Assembly (NCBI GenBank): GCA_045579705.1
Contig: JAZNMP010000034.1
Span: 4,847-68,846, forward strand
Direction: 5' to 3'
DNA from: Lachnocurva sp045579705
Lineage (GTDB): Bacteria; Bacillota; Clostridia; Lachnospirales; Lachnospiraceae
Length of the DNA stretch: 64,000 nucleotides
Numbering within the stretch: position 1 is the stretch's first letter; each line of letters starts with the position of its first letter. The notes beneath the pieces were generated by a model. That model searched no databases. It had not been told where the DNA came from and worked only from the letters and a program-made list of their open reading frames with translations. Below are positions 27,214-35,213 of this stretch, in pieces. A program made the position numbers and the translations under genes.

Positions 27214-27684
27214 GTGCCACGTAAAGGACATATTCAGAAAAGAGATGTGCTTAGCGATCCAATTTACAACAGCAAGGTTGTAACTAAGCTCATCAATAAC
27301 ATTATGCTCGACGGTAAAAAGGGTACTGCACAGAAGATCGTTTACGGTGCCTTTGAAAAGGTTGAGGAAAAGACTGGCAAGCCAGCTATGGAAGTATTCC
27401 AGGAAGCTATGAACAACGTAATGCCAGTTCTCGAAGTAAAGGCAAGAAGAATCGGTGGAGCTACATATCAGGTTCCTATCGAAGTTCGCGCAGACCGCCG
27501 TCAGGCTCTCGGTCTTCGTTGGCTCACAATGTTCTCAAGAAAGAGAAGTGAGAAGACAATGGTAGATCGTCTTGCAAATGAGCTAATGGATGCTGCTAAC
27601 AATACTGGTGCTGCTGTAAAGCGTAAAGAAGAAATGCACCGTATGGCAGAAGCTAATAAGGCATTCGCTCATTACAGATTCTAA
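27214..27684 (+). CDS. rpsG: 30S ribosomal protein S7
   Basis: A 156-residue S7, the family's exact length, if the GTG at 27214 is used: it follows AAGGAGGGAAG and gives PRKGHIQKRDVLSDPIYNSK. An in-frame extension from 27169 is not family-like. Conserved parts: LINNIMLDGKKGTAQKIVYG, VLEVKARRIGGATYQVPIEV and RRQALGLRWLTMFSRKRSEK. It nucleates the 30S head. fusA follows after 20 bases. Confidence 0.97.
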   Translation: MPRKGHIQKRDVLSDPIYNSKVVTKLINNIMLDGKKGTAQKIVYGAFEKVEEKTGKPAMEVFQEAMNNVMPVLEVKARRIGGATYQVPIEVRADRRQALGLRWLTMFSRKRSEKTMVDRLANELMDAANNTGAAVKRKEEMHRMAEANKAFAHYRF

Positions 27685-27704
27685 TTACGAAGGAGGAAAC
27701 AATC

Positions 27705-29822
27705 TTGGCTAAAAGAGAGTATCCCCTCGAGTTAACAAGAAATATCGGTATTATGGCCCACATCGATGCCGGAAAGACTACGCTTACAGAGCGTATTCTT
27801 TTCTACACAGGTGTTAACTATAAGATCGGTGAAACATACGAGGGAACTGCTACTATGGACTGGATGGAGCAGGAGCAGGAACGTGGTATTACTATCACAT
27901 CTGCTGCTACAACATGCCATTGGACAGAGCAGGAACAGGCAGGCCCTAAGAAGGGTGCTAAAGAACACAGAATCAACATCATCGATACTCCTGGACACGT
28001 AGACTTCACAGTAGAAGTTGAGCGTTCACTTCGAGTTCTCGATGGATCAGTTGGTGTATTCGATGCTAAGGGTGGTGTTGAGCCTCAGTCTGAAAACGTT
28101 TGGAGACAGGCTGATACATACAACGTACCACGTATGGCTTTCGTAAATAAGATGGATATTCTTGGTGCTAACTTCTTCAACACAGTTGATGAAATCGGTA
28201 CTAAGCTTGGAAAGAATGCCGTATGCGTTCAGCTTCCTATCGGTAAGGAAGATCACTTCGAAGGTATCATCGACCTCTTCGAGATGAAGGCTTATTATTA
28301 TCATGATAAGCAGGGTATGGATATCTCTATCGAAGAAATCCCTGACGATATGAAGGAACAGGCTGAAGAATATCATACAGAACTTATCGAGAAAATCTGC
28401 GACTTAGACGAAGATCTAATGGAGAAATATCTCGAAGGTGAGGAAATTGATATTCCTACACTTAAGGCTGCACTTAGAAAGGGAACAATCGCTAACGAAG
28501 CAGTTCCTGTATTCTGTGGTTCAGCTCACCAGAACAAGGGTATTCAGAAGCTTCTTGATGGTATTATCGATTACATGCCAGCTCCAACAGATATCGCTGA
28601 TATCGATGGAACAGATATGGAAGGTAACCCAACAGTTCGTCACTCATCAGATGAGGAACCATTCTCAGCCCTTGCATTCAAGATTATGACAGATCCATTC
28701 GTAGGTCGTCTTGCATTCATCCGTGTATACTCTGGTTCACTTAGAACTGGTTCATACGTATACAACTCTGTAAAGGGTAAGAAGGAAAGAGTATCACGTC
28801 TTCTTCAGATGCATGCTAATAAGAGACAGGAAATCGAGGAAGTATTCTCAGGTGATATCGCTGCTGTAGTTGGTTTCAAGAACACAACAACAGGTGACAC
28901 AATCTGTGACGAGCAGCACCCAGTTATCCTTGAGTCTATGGAATTCCCAGAGCCTGTTATCGAGCTCGCTATCGAGCCTAAGACTAAAGCAGCTCAGCAG
29001 AAGATGGGTGAAGCTCTTGCAAAACTTGCAGAAGAAGATCCTACATTCAGAGCTCATACAGATGAAGAGACAGGTCAGACAATCATCGCCGGAATGGGTG
29101 AGCTTCACCTTGAGATCATTGTAGACCGTCTTATGAGAGAGTTCGGCGTTGAAGCTAACGTTGGTGCTCCTCAGGTTGCTTACAAGGAAACATTTACAGA
29201 GCCAGTTGACCAGGAATACAAGTATGCTAAGCAGTCTGGTGGACGTGGTCAGTACGGACACTGTAAAGTACGTTTCACACCTATGGAAGCAAATGGCGAG
29301 GAACTTTACAAGTTCGTAAACTCAGTTACAGGTGGGTCTATTCCTAAGGAATACATCCCATCAGTTGACGCTGGTATCCAGGAAGCTGCTGAAGCCGGTG
29401 TTGTTGCTGGATTCCCACTTATCGGATTCCAGGCTGAGTGTTATGATGGTTCTTACCATGAAGTCGTTTCTTCAGAAATGGCATTCCACATTGCTGGTTC
29501 TCTCTGCTTTAAAGAGGCTATGAAGAAGGCTAACGCAGTTATCCTTGAGCCTATCATGAAGGTAGAAGTTACAATGCCTGAAGAATACATGGGTGATGTA
29601 ATCGGTGATATCAACTCACGTCGTGGTAGAGTTGAGAGCATGGACGATGTTGGAAACGGAAAGAAAGTTACAGCTTATGTACCACTTTCAGAAATGTTCG
29701 GTTATTCAACAGACCTTCGTTCTGCTACACAGGGACGTGGTAACTACTCAATGTTCTTCGAGAAGTATGAACAGGCTCCTAAGAACATCCAGGAGAAGGT
29801 AGTTGCTGCTCACGCAAAATAA
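27705..29822 (+). CDS. fusA: Elongation factor G
   Basis: A 705-residue translocation GTPase with a TTG start at 27705 after AAGGAGGAAAC. GTPase motifs: G1 AHIDAGKTTLTERIL, G2 ERGITITSAATT, G3 DTPGHVDFTVEVERSLRVLD, G4 NKMD, G5 CGSA. Domain IV has GGRGQYGHCKVRFTPME and domain V ends with YVPLSEMFGYSTDLRSATQG. Length and domain order are normal. The tuf gene follows with its own promoter. Confidence 0.98.
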   Translation: MAKREYPLELTRNIGIMAHIDAGKTTLTERILFYTGVNYKIGETYEGTATMDWMEQEQERGITITSAATTCHWTEQEQAGPKKGAKEHRINIIDTPGHVDFTVEVERSLRVLDGSVGVFDAKGGVEPQSENVWRQADTYNVPRMAFVNKMDILGANFFNTVDEIGTKLGKNAVCVQLPIGKEDHFEGIIDLFEMKAYYYHDKQGMDISIEEIPDDMKEQAEEYHTELIEKICDLDEDLMEKYLEGEEIDIPTLKAALRKGTIANEAVPVFCGSAHQNKGIQKLLDGIIDYMPAPTDIADIDGTDMEGNPTVRHSSDEEPFSALAFKIMTDPFVGRLAFIRVYSGSLRTGSYVYNSVKGKKERVSRLLQMHANKRQEIEEVFSGDIAAVVGFKNTTTGDTICDEQHPVILESMEFPEPVIELAIEPKTKAAQQKMGEALAKLAEEDPTFRAHTDEETGQTIIAGMGELHLEIIVDRLMREFGVEANVGAPQVAYKETFTEPVDQEYKYAKQSGGRGQYGHCKVRFTPMEANGEELYKFVNSVTGGSIPKEYIPSVDAGIQEAAEAGVVAGFPLIGFQAECYDGSYHEVVSSEMAFHIAGSLCFKEAMKKANAVILEPIMKVEVTMPEEYMGDVIGDINSRRGRVESMDDVGNGKKVTAYVPLSEMFGYSTDLRSATQGRGNYSMFFEKYEQAPKNIQEKVVAAHAK

Positions 29823-29831
29823 AAAAATCGG

Positions 29832-29880
29832 TTGAAAAAACCGTGCTTCTCGGATATACTCAATATGTTCGAGAAGTTTT
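29832..29880 (+). promoter_or_regulatory. tuf promoter nested in a terminator hairpin
   Basis: TTGAAA (29832-29837), 17 bases, TATACT (29855-29860) form a promoter. CTTCTCG (29846-29852) and CGAGAAG (29870-29876) pair around a 17-base loop that holds the -10, followed by TTTTATAA. Read-through RNA from fusA can terminate, while RNA starting near 29867 begins in the loop and cannot form the stem. Confidence 0.65.
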
Positions 29881-29946
29881 ATAAAAATATTCGAATTAGT
29901 TAAAAATTGCTTAAAAGCGTAAATTTATTTTAAGGAGGAAGTTAAG

Positions 29947-31176
29947 ATGGCAAAGGCACATTTTGACAGAACAAAGCCACATTGTAACATCGGTACAATT
30001 GGACACGTAGATCACGGTAAGACAACTCTTACAGCTGCAATCACAAAGGTTCTTTCTGAGAGAGTAGAAGGAAACGCTGCATCAGCTTTCGATCAGATCG
30101 ATAAAGCTCCAGAAGAAAGAGAAAGAGGAATCACAATCTCAACAGCTCACGTTGAGTACCAGACAGAAGCTAGACATTACGCTCACGTTGACTGTCCAGG
30201 ACATGCTGATTATGTAAAGAACATGATCACAGGTGCTGCTCAGATGGACGGTGCTATCCTCGTTGTAGCTGCAACTGATGGTGTTATGGCTCAGACAAAA
30301 GAGCACATCCTTCTTGCACGTCAGGTAGGTGTACCTTACATCGTTGTATTCCTTAACAAGTGCGACATGGTTGATGATGCTGAACTTCTTGAGCTCGTAG
30401 AGATGGAAGTTACAGAGCAGCTTGAAGAGTACGGCTTCGAAGGATGCCCAATCATCAAGGGATCAGCTTTCCAGGCACTTCAGGATCCTTCAGCTCCAGC
30501 TAAGCTTGCTAACGGCGAAGCTCTTGATGGAGACAAGAACTGGGGAGATTGCATCATGGAACTTATGTCAACAGTTGACACATTCATTCCAAACCCAGAA
30601 AGAGAAATCGACAAGCCATTCCTTATGCCAGTAGAAGACGTATTCACAATCTCAGGTCGTGGTACAGTTGCTACAGGTAGAGTAGAGCGTGGTCAGCTTC
30701 ACACATCTGACGAAGTTGAAATCGTTGGTATCAAAGAAGAAGTTAACAAGTCAGTTGTTACAGGTATCGAGATGTTCCGTAAGACTCTTGATTACGCTGA
30801 AGCTGGTGATAACATCGGTGCTCTTCTTCGTGGTATCGACAGAGACCAGATCGAAAGAGGACAGGTTATCGCTGCTCCTGGAACAGTAACTTGCCACAGA
30901 AAGTTTAAGGGTCAGGTTTACGTTCTTACAAAGGATGAAGGTGGACGTCATACACCTTTCTTCAACAACTACCGTCCACAGTTCTACTTTAGAACAACAG
31001 ACGTTACTGGTGTAGTTAACCTTCCAGCTGGTACAGAAATGTGCATGCCTGGTGATAACGTTGAGATGGAAATCGAACTTATCCACCCAGTAGCTATGGA
31101 GCAGGGTCTTACATTCGCTATCCGTGAAGGTGGTCGTACAGTAGGATCAGGACGAGTTACAGAAGTAATCGAGTAA
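29947..31176 (+). CDS. tuf: Elongation factor Tu
   Basis: A 409-residue EF-Tu. Motifs: HCNIGTIGHVDHGKTTLTAA (P-loop), ERERGITISTAHVEYQTEAR, HVDCPGHADYVKNMITGAAQ, LNKCDMVDD, GSAF. Domains II/III have MPVEDVFTISGRGTVATGRV and the conserved KFKGQVYVLTKDEGGRHTPF. It is about 12 residues longer than the E. coli form, mostly in the GEALDGDKNWGDCIMEL region near residue 200. TAAGGAGGAAG precedes the ATG. Confidence 0.98.
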   Translation: MAKAHFDRTKPHCNIGTIGHVDHGKTTLTAAITKVLSERVEGNAASAFDQIDKAPEERERGITISTAHVEYQTEARHYAHVDCPGHADYVKNMITGAAQMDGAILVVAATDGVMAQTKEHILLARQVGVPYIVVFLNKCDMVDDAELLELVEMEVTEQLEEYGFEGCPIIKGSAFQALQDPSAPAKLANGEALDGDKNWGDCIMELMSTVDTFIPNPEREIDKPFLMPVEDVFTISGRGTVATGRVERGQLHTSDEVEIVGIKEEVNKSVVTGIEMFRKTLDYAEAGDNIGALLRGIDRDQIERGQVIAAPGTVTCHRKFKGQVYVLTKDEGGRHTPFFNNYRPQFYFRTTDVTGVVNLPAGTEMCMPGDNVEMEIELIHPVAMEQGLTFAIREGGRTVGSGRVTEVIE

Positions 31177-31209
31177 TTCCAAGAGAGAACAACTCTTTAA
31201 AAATAATAA

Positions 31210-31248
31210 AAGCAGAGAAACGCATTAATGTGTTTCTCTGCTTTTTTA
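31210..31248 (+). terminator. Rho-independent terminator after tuf
   Basis: AAGCAGAGAAACGC pairs with GTGTTTCTCTGCTT, followed by TTTTATTTTT. Confidence 0.92.
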
Positions 31249-31260
31249 TTTTTAAAGCAT

Positions 31261-31400
31261 CGTTGGGCGAACGCCCAACGACGCTTATTGAATGATTCGC
31301 ATGAAATAGATATCGTCTTCTTTGAGATATATGAATGCGAATCATTCAATAAGAGAGTTCTCTCATGGAATTATATTTAAAATGCGAAGCATTCAATAAG
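31261..31400. repeat. Cluster of inverted repeats after tuf
   Basis: CGTTGGGCG/CGCCCAACG forms a tight hairpin at 31261-31280. Then CTTATTGAATGATTCGCAT (31284-31302) has a perfect 19-base inverted copy at 31335-31353, and a third, one-mismatch copy in the latter orientation at 31382-31400, inside a small reading frame. The arrangement suggests a small mobile or REP-like palindromic element. Confidence 0.8.
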
Positions 31401-31613
31401 GGTTGTTCTTTAAAGGATTATCGGACACACATTATAAACTCAAAGAATGGCGAGAAGGATTTTTATGAGGATGTTCTTCAGTGGGGAAAACAGGAAGATT
31501 TCATAGAACATCCTGAGTGGCTTGAAAAAATTGATCTTCGTCTTGGCCAGATGGTACAGTCGCTAAACGTGATCCGGGATAGGAAGAACTGTTTTATTTT
31601 GAAATCAAATTAG
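31365..31613 (+). CDS. Hypothetical small protein, possibly spurious
   Basis: An 82-residue reading frame (starts MELYLKCEAFNKGCSLKDYR). It is not recognised. Codons 6-12 lie on the third copy of the 19-base repeat, and there is no good ribosome site: the sequence before the ATG is the small palindrome GAGAGTTCTCTC. The composition (DFYEDVLQWGKQEDFIEHPE) is protein-like, so it may be a real or remnant gene. Low confidence. Confidence 0.3.
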   Translation: MELYLKCEAFNKGCSLKDYRTHIINSKNGEKDFYEDVLQWGKQEDFIEHPEWLEKIDLRLGQMVQSLNVIRDRKNCFILKSN

Positions 31614-31699
31614 AGGAATATCTGGAAATGTAAAGTAAGAATGTGAAGACGGAAGGTATTTTTAAAGAGTTGGAACGACCAGTGATAAGAAGGTGCAGA

Positions 31700-31738
31700 T
31701 AAAAAACGACCTGAGCCTTAAAGCTCAGGTCGTTTTCG
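31700..31738. terminator. Bidirectional Rho-independent terminator
   Basis: AACGACCTGAGC pairs with GCTCAGGTCGTT. On the minus strand the stem is followed by TTTTTT, so it best serves the converging minus-strand pair that ends at 31754; the plus strand has only TTTTCGT. Confidence 0.85.
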
Positions 31739-31753
31739 TGCTATAAAATAGCT

Positions 31754-31966
31754 TTATACGCGTGGTTGGTTTTCGCTCTTTCGGTTTTTATGTAGCAATG
31801 TTGAAAAAACACCGGTCATAATTAGCGAAGAAAACTGCACAATATTCTTGATGATATATGCTGCGTTTGGTCCTGGAGTAACAAATGAATTGATGTATAA
31901 ACTAGTGAATAAAAATACTCCTGCGCAGATTATAATAAGCATAATGTAAACTGTGTTTTTTTTCAT
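31754..31966 (-). CDS. Small two-span membrane protein, immunity candidate
   Basis: A 70-residue protein. The ATG at 31966 follows GAAAGGGGTT and gives MKKNTVYIMLIIICAGVFLF; the longer in-frame version lacks a ribosome site. Two hydrophobic segments (residues about 5-24 and 38-55) flank a short outer loop with FVTPGPNAAYIIK, and the C-terminal tail is basic and polar. It starts 13 bases after the secreted-protein gene, in one operon. Size and position fit a bacteriocin immunity protein, but no family is recognised. Confidence 0.65.
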   Translation of the reverse strand: MKKNTVYIMLIIICAGVFLFTSLYINSFVTPGPNAAYIIKNIVQFSSLIMTGVFSTLLHKNRKSENQPRV

Positions 31967-31979
31967 TTTTAACCCCTTT

Positions 31980-32444
31980 CTATTTATAAGCGAAGTGGTA
32001 ATTTGTTGTTTTGTTATCATATATTGAAGCACTATTTGTGCATTCCCAATACTCATATGATATTTCAATTCCCTTATGCTTACTAACTGCAGTTGAAAAT
32101 ACCTTGTTATAATTGCCTGCAGATATTCCTATACAACCCATTATACCACTAACAACTACTCCGTAGCCAGGTATTAAAGAAACCATATAGCTGGCGCAGT
32201 TATATGCATTACCTGACATTGAAGCTGTTTGCTTTTTTAGTTTAACACAATCCTGATAAGAATAGTGTATTTTTATAGTACTTATTTTGTAATGTTTTCC
32301 GTACTTTATCCCGGTAGATGTTTGCTCCTTTTCAGTATAGTAGCGAACACTAGGGGTTGACTTGGATGCTGCATGTGCCGTTACGGGTGTAACGAGAACG
32401 ACAAGTGCTAATAAAGCACTTACTACGGGTTTGAACTTTTTCAT
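31980..32444 (-). CDS. Secreted protein with glycine-rich hydrophobic segment, bacteriocin candidate
   Basis: A 154-residue protein with a Sec signal peptide (KKFKPVVSALLALVVLVTPV, cleavage near AHAA-SKS). The mature part has a hydrophobic, glycine-spaced stretch, SLIPGYGVVVSGIMGCIGIS (about 89-108), and three or four cysteines (C66, C83, C103 area, C136). AAGGAGGAAA precedes the ATG on the minus strand. With the two-span protein downstream and an XRE regulator upstream it looks like a small antimicrobial or surface-active protein locus. The family is not recognised; function is inferred from architecture only. Confidence 0.6.
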   Translation of the reverse strand: MKKFKPVVSALLALVVLVTPVTAHAASKSTPSVRYYTEKEQTSTGIKYGKHYKISTIKIHYSYQDCVKLKKQTASMSGNAYNCASYMVSLIPGYGVVVSGIMGCIGISAGNYNKVFSTAVSKHKGIEISYEYWECTNSASIYDNKTTNYHFAYK

Positions 32445-32617
32445 GATTTTCCTCCTTAATCAATCTATATTTAACCTAGATAAATAATACAAAAATATAA
32501 AGTGATAAAATAGTTCCTTTTAAGGTAGGTGTTAAGTACATTAAATATGTTGTTAATTACAATTGGATTGATTAAGGAATCAAGGTTAGTTGCTTGAACT
32601 AAGATATATTTTCGAAT

Positions 32618-32965
32618 TCAAATTTTTGAATTATCAACTTCTTTTTTATACAAATAACTTGCATAACTTAGCAATTCTGCTTTGCCTTCGCTATTAAGAT
32701 GTCCCCATAGTCTATTTAGGGTTTGAAGTTTTTCGTTTTTTGAAACAGAAGGAGAAGTATTATAGAATTCAGAAATAGAAATATTTAATGCAGGACATAT
32801 CTTACATAAACTGTCATACTGCAAATGTCTTCCATCAATAAACCATTTCGAAACAACCGAACATTCTACTCCACACATTTTTGCAAGTTGATATTTACTT
32901 GAGATGTTTTTTTCTTTCATTAATTGATATAGTCTTTTTTGAAAATCAAAATTTAGGTCGTTCAT
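32618..32965 (-). CDS. XRE-family HTH transcriptional regulator
   Basis: A 115-residue protein with an N-terminal Cro/C1-type helix-turn-helix: FQKRLYQLMKEKNISSKYQL, then AKMCGVECSVVSKWFIDGRH and the following dimer-facing helix (residues about 8-68). The C-terminal part (LNRLWGHLNSEGKAELLSYA) is helical. It is transcribed toward the secreted-protein gene, and a palindrome at 33018-33043 lies in its own upstream region, suggesting autoregulation. Confidence 0.8.
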   Translation of the reverse strand: MNDLNFDFQKRLYQLMKEKNISSKYQLAKMCGVECSVVSKWFIDGRHLQYDSLCKICPALNISISEFYNTSPSVSKNEKLQTLNRLWGHLNSEGKAELLSYASYLYKKEVDNSKI

Positions 32966-33017
32966 ACTAGCTCTCTTTCTATTTTAGGATAAAAGGATAT
33001 CATATTGATAGAGCTAA

Positions 33018-33043
33018 TAATAGTGTACTTAGGTTCACTATTA
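33018..33043. promoter_or_regulatory. Inverted repeat upstream of the XRE gene, operator candidate
   Basis: TAATAGTG (33018-33025) and CACTATTA (33036-33043) are perfect inverted 8-mers ten bases apart, about 53 bases upstream of the XRE start. Apart from this and the hairpin at 33237, the 371-base stretch 32966-33336 shows no gene; a 37-codon reading at 33052 has no convincing ribosome site. Confidence 0.45.
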
Positions 33044-33236
33044 CGTAAGGCGATGTCTATTGCATTGCAACCGGGTGAGGCTGGGGATGTGAGTTGTTTT
33101 TTGATGTGGATGGTAGGTATTTTAAATTTGATATCATCATTTCAATCTTATGTGTCTTGGGGTTGATTGAAAAAGTTATTCCGTGGAGAATAACGAAAAA
33201 AACAAATTGATGTAATGTGATTATTGGATATTTTAG

Positions 33237-33262
33237 GAAGGGCTAGTTTAGCCCTTCTTTTT
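33237..33262 (+). terminator. Orphan Rho-independent terminator
   Basis: GAAGGGCTAG/TTTAGCCCTTC followed by TTTTTATTTT on the plus strand, with no plus-strand gene in front for about 1.6 kb. It may shield the downstream Pip operon or end a short non-coding RNA. Confidence 0.8.
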
Positions 33263-33336
33263 ATTTTACAATTCAAACTTTGAATATAACTGTGGTAAAA
33301 TATAAGAGATTATATATTTTTTTTGAGGGCATATGA

Positions 33337-35196
33337 ATGAAGAACATAATTAAAATATTTAAAGACGATATAAATAATCTCAGAAAGAATTTTTTTGCAC
33401 TAGTTATAGTGATTGGAATATGCTTCTTACCTGCTTTATATGCATGGTTTAATATCTATTCAAACTGGGATCCTTATGGAAATACTGGTGCTCTTAAATT
33501 AGCAGCAGTTTCAGTAGATAAAGGATTCACGGATGATGATGGGGAGTTCCATAATCAGGGAAAATCTATAATCGATAACCTAAAGGATAATAAGTCGGTG
33601 AACTGGCAGTTCGTAAAGACAAAGAAACAGGCTATTGATGGAGTGAATAAAGGCGAGTATTATGCAGCTGTTGTAATAGACGAGGACTTCTCTGAGAGAA
33701 TGTATAATATCTTCTCTGATAAAAAGCAGAAACCGGCTTTACTATTCTATGAAAATCAGAAGAAGAATCCTGTAGCGACGAAGATTTCTGATACGGTAGT
33801 TCAGACTCTACAGACAAAGATAAATGAGACTTTTGTCGAGGTCGTTATGAGTTCTATCTTTAAGAGTTCACGTGATGCATATGATTCTAGAGTCGGTGAA
33901 AGTGGTGGAGTGGATGCTATCATTGATAAACTTAAGGTTACTAGAACTGATTTGAATAAATATGCAAAAAATCTGGATGAACTCATAGCTACAAATGAAC
34001 AATTCAAGACCAAATTAATCGGTGTTCAGAATGAAATATTAAATACACAGTCAAAGAAGGCTGATATCGATACAAAGATAAATAATGCATCAAAGGCTAA
34101 TATCGATACTAAGATAGATAATGCTTCGAAAGATGCAATAAACAAAGGGCTGTCTGATGCGGATAAAAAGGAAATCGAGCAGAACCTAAGAGAAGCTGAG
34201 AATCAGATTAATGAGATTAAGAGTATATATAATACAGAGATATCACCTGAATTAGAGAAGTCTCTAGCCACACTTCAGAGACAGATCAATGATATGAAGA
34301 ATTTACTAAATCAGGTGGATAAGTCTCTGACTTCAACTAATAAGATGCTGTCAAATCTCATAAATACTCTTTCAAAGACAAATGAGAGTTTGACAAAGAC
34401 GAAGAAAGCTATAAATAGTCTTTCTGACAGAATATCGGAGGCAATCGAGTCGGTTGAGAAAGCGTCTTCTGATAAAAAAATAGAAACTCTGATAAATGAA
34501 CTTGGTGCAGATCCTGAGAGTTATGGCCGGTTCTTCTCTCAGCCAGTGAATGTGGAAACAGAGACTATATATCCTGTATCAAATTATGGATCAGCAGTAG
34601 CACCTTTCTATTCTACTCTGGCATTCTGGGTAGGAGCTTTGATTCTGACTGCAATTATCAAAGTAAAACCTGATGCAAATAAATATCGCGATTGCACAAA
34701 TATAGAAAGATATTTTGGAAGATATGTACTATTCTGGGTGCTCGGTCAGTTACAGGCAATCGTAATAGTGGCAGGTAATCTTTTTCTGCTAAAGATTCAG
34801 TGTATTCATCCATGGTTCTTTATGCTGGCGGCATCTGTGACGGCGACGACATTTACTATTCTGATTTATTCACTCGTTGTGACTTGGGGAGATGTCGGAA
34901 AAGCTATTTCGGTCGTAGTGGTTGTAATCCAGATAGCAGGAAGTTCGGGAACTTATCCGATCGAACTGTTGCCGGATTTCTTTAAGAAGGTTTATATCTT
35001 CTTCCCATTCCCGTATGCGATTAACTCGATTCGTGAGTGTTTGTGCGGAATGTATAAATTGGATTACTGGGGTTATTTGCTTCAGCTTATGATCTTCGTG
35101 GTTGTAGCACTGGTAATAGGTTTGCTGATTAGAATCCCGTTTGAAGAAATCAACCATTATATGGAAGAACGTATGGAAGACACTGAAATGATGTAA
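33337..35196 (+). CDS. YhgE/Pip family membrane protein (first copy)
   Basis: A 619-residue protein. The N-terminal membrane helix ends in the YhgE/Pip mark LPALYAWFNIYSNWDPYGNT; AAVSVDKGF and NKGEYYAAVVIDEDFSERMY follow. Residues about 180-390 are a long coiled coil, including the near-repeat KINNASKANIDTKIDNASKD. The C-terminal 220 residues hold five or so membrane spans with an ABC-2-like layout and AGSSGTYPIELLPDFFKKVY. Homologues include phage infection protein Pip and EsaA of type VII secretion. No other type VII genes are nearby. A larger paralogue follows 17 bases after the stop. Confidence 0.9.
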   Translation: MKNIIKIFKDDINNLRKNFFALVIVIGICFLPALYAWFNIYSNWDPYGNTGALKLAAVSVDKGFTDDDGEFHNQGKSIIDNLKDNKSVNWQFVKTKKQAIDGVNKGEYYAAVVIDEDFSERMYNIFSDKKQKPALLFYENQKKNPVATKISDTVVQTLQTKINETFVEVVMSSIFKSSRDAYDSRVGESGGVDAIIDKLKVTRTDLNKYAKNLDELIATNEQFKTKLIGVQNEILNTQSKKADIDTKINNASKANIDTKIDNASKDAINKGLSDADKKEIEQNLREAENQINEIKSIYNTEISPELEKSLATLQRQINDMKNLLNQVDKSLTSTNKMLSNLINTLSKTNESLTKTKKAINSLSDRISEAIESVEKASSDKKIETLINELGADPESYGRFFSQPVNVETETIYPVSNYGSAVAPFYSTLAFWVGALILTAIIKVKPDANKYRDCTNIERYFGRYVLFWVLGQLQAIVIVAGNLFLLKIQCIHPWFFMLAASVTATTFTILIYSLVVTWGDVGKAISVVVVVIQIAGSSGTYPIELLPDFFKKVYIFFPFPYAINSIRECLCGMYKLDYWGYLLQLMIFVVVALVIGLLIRIPFEEINHYMEERMEDTEMM

Positions 35197-35213
35197 GCGA
35201 TATAAATGGAGAT

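Noticed and set aside
33052..33165. 37-codon plus-strand frame in the gap before the Pip genes
   Set aside because: No convincing ribosome site (AAGG only three bases before the ATG), and the composition is not clearly protein-like.
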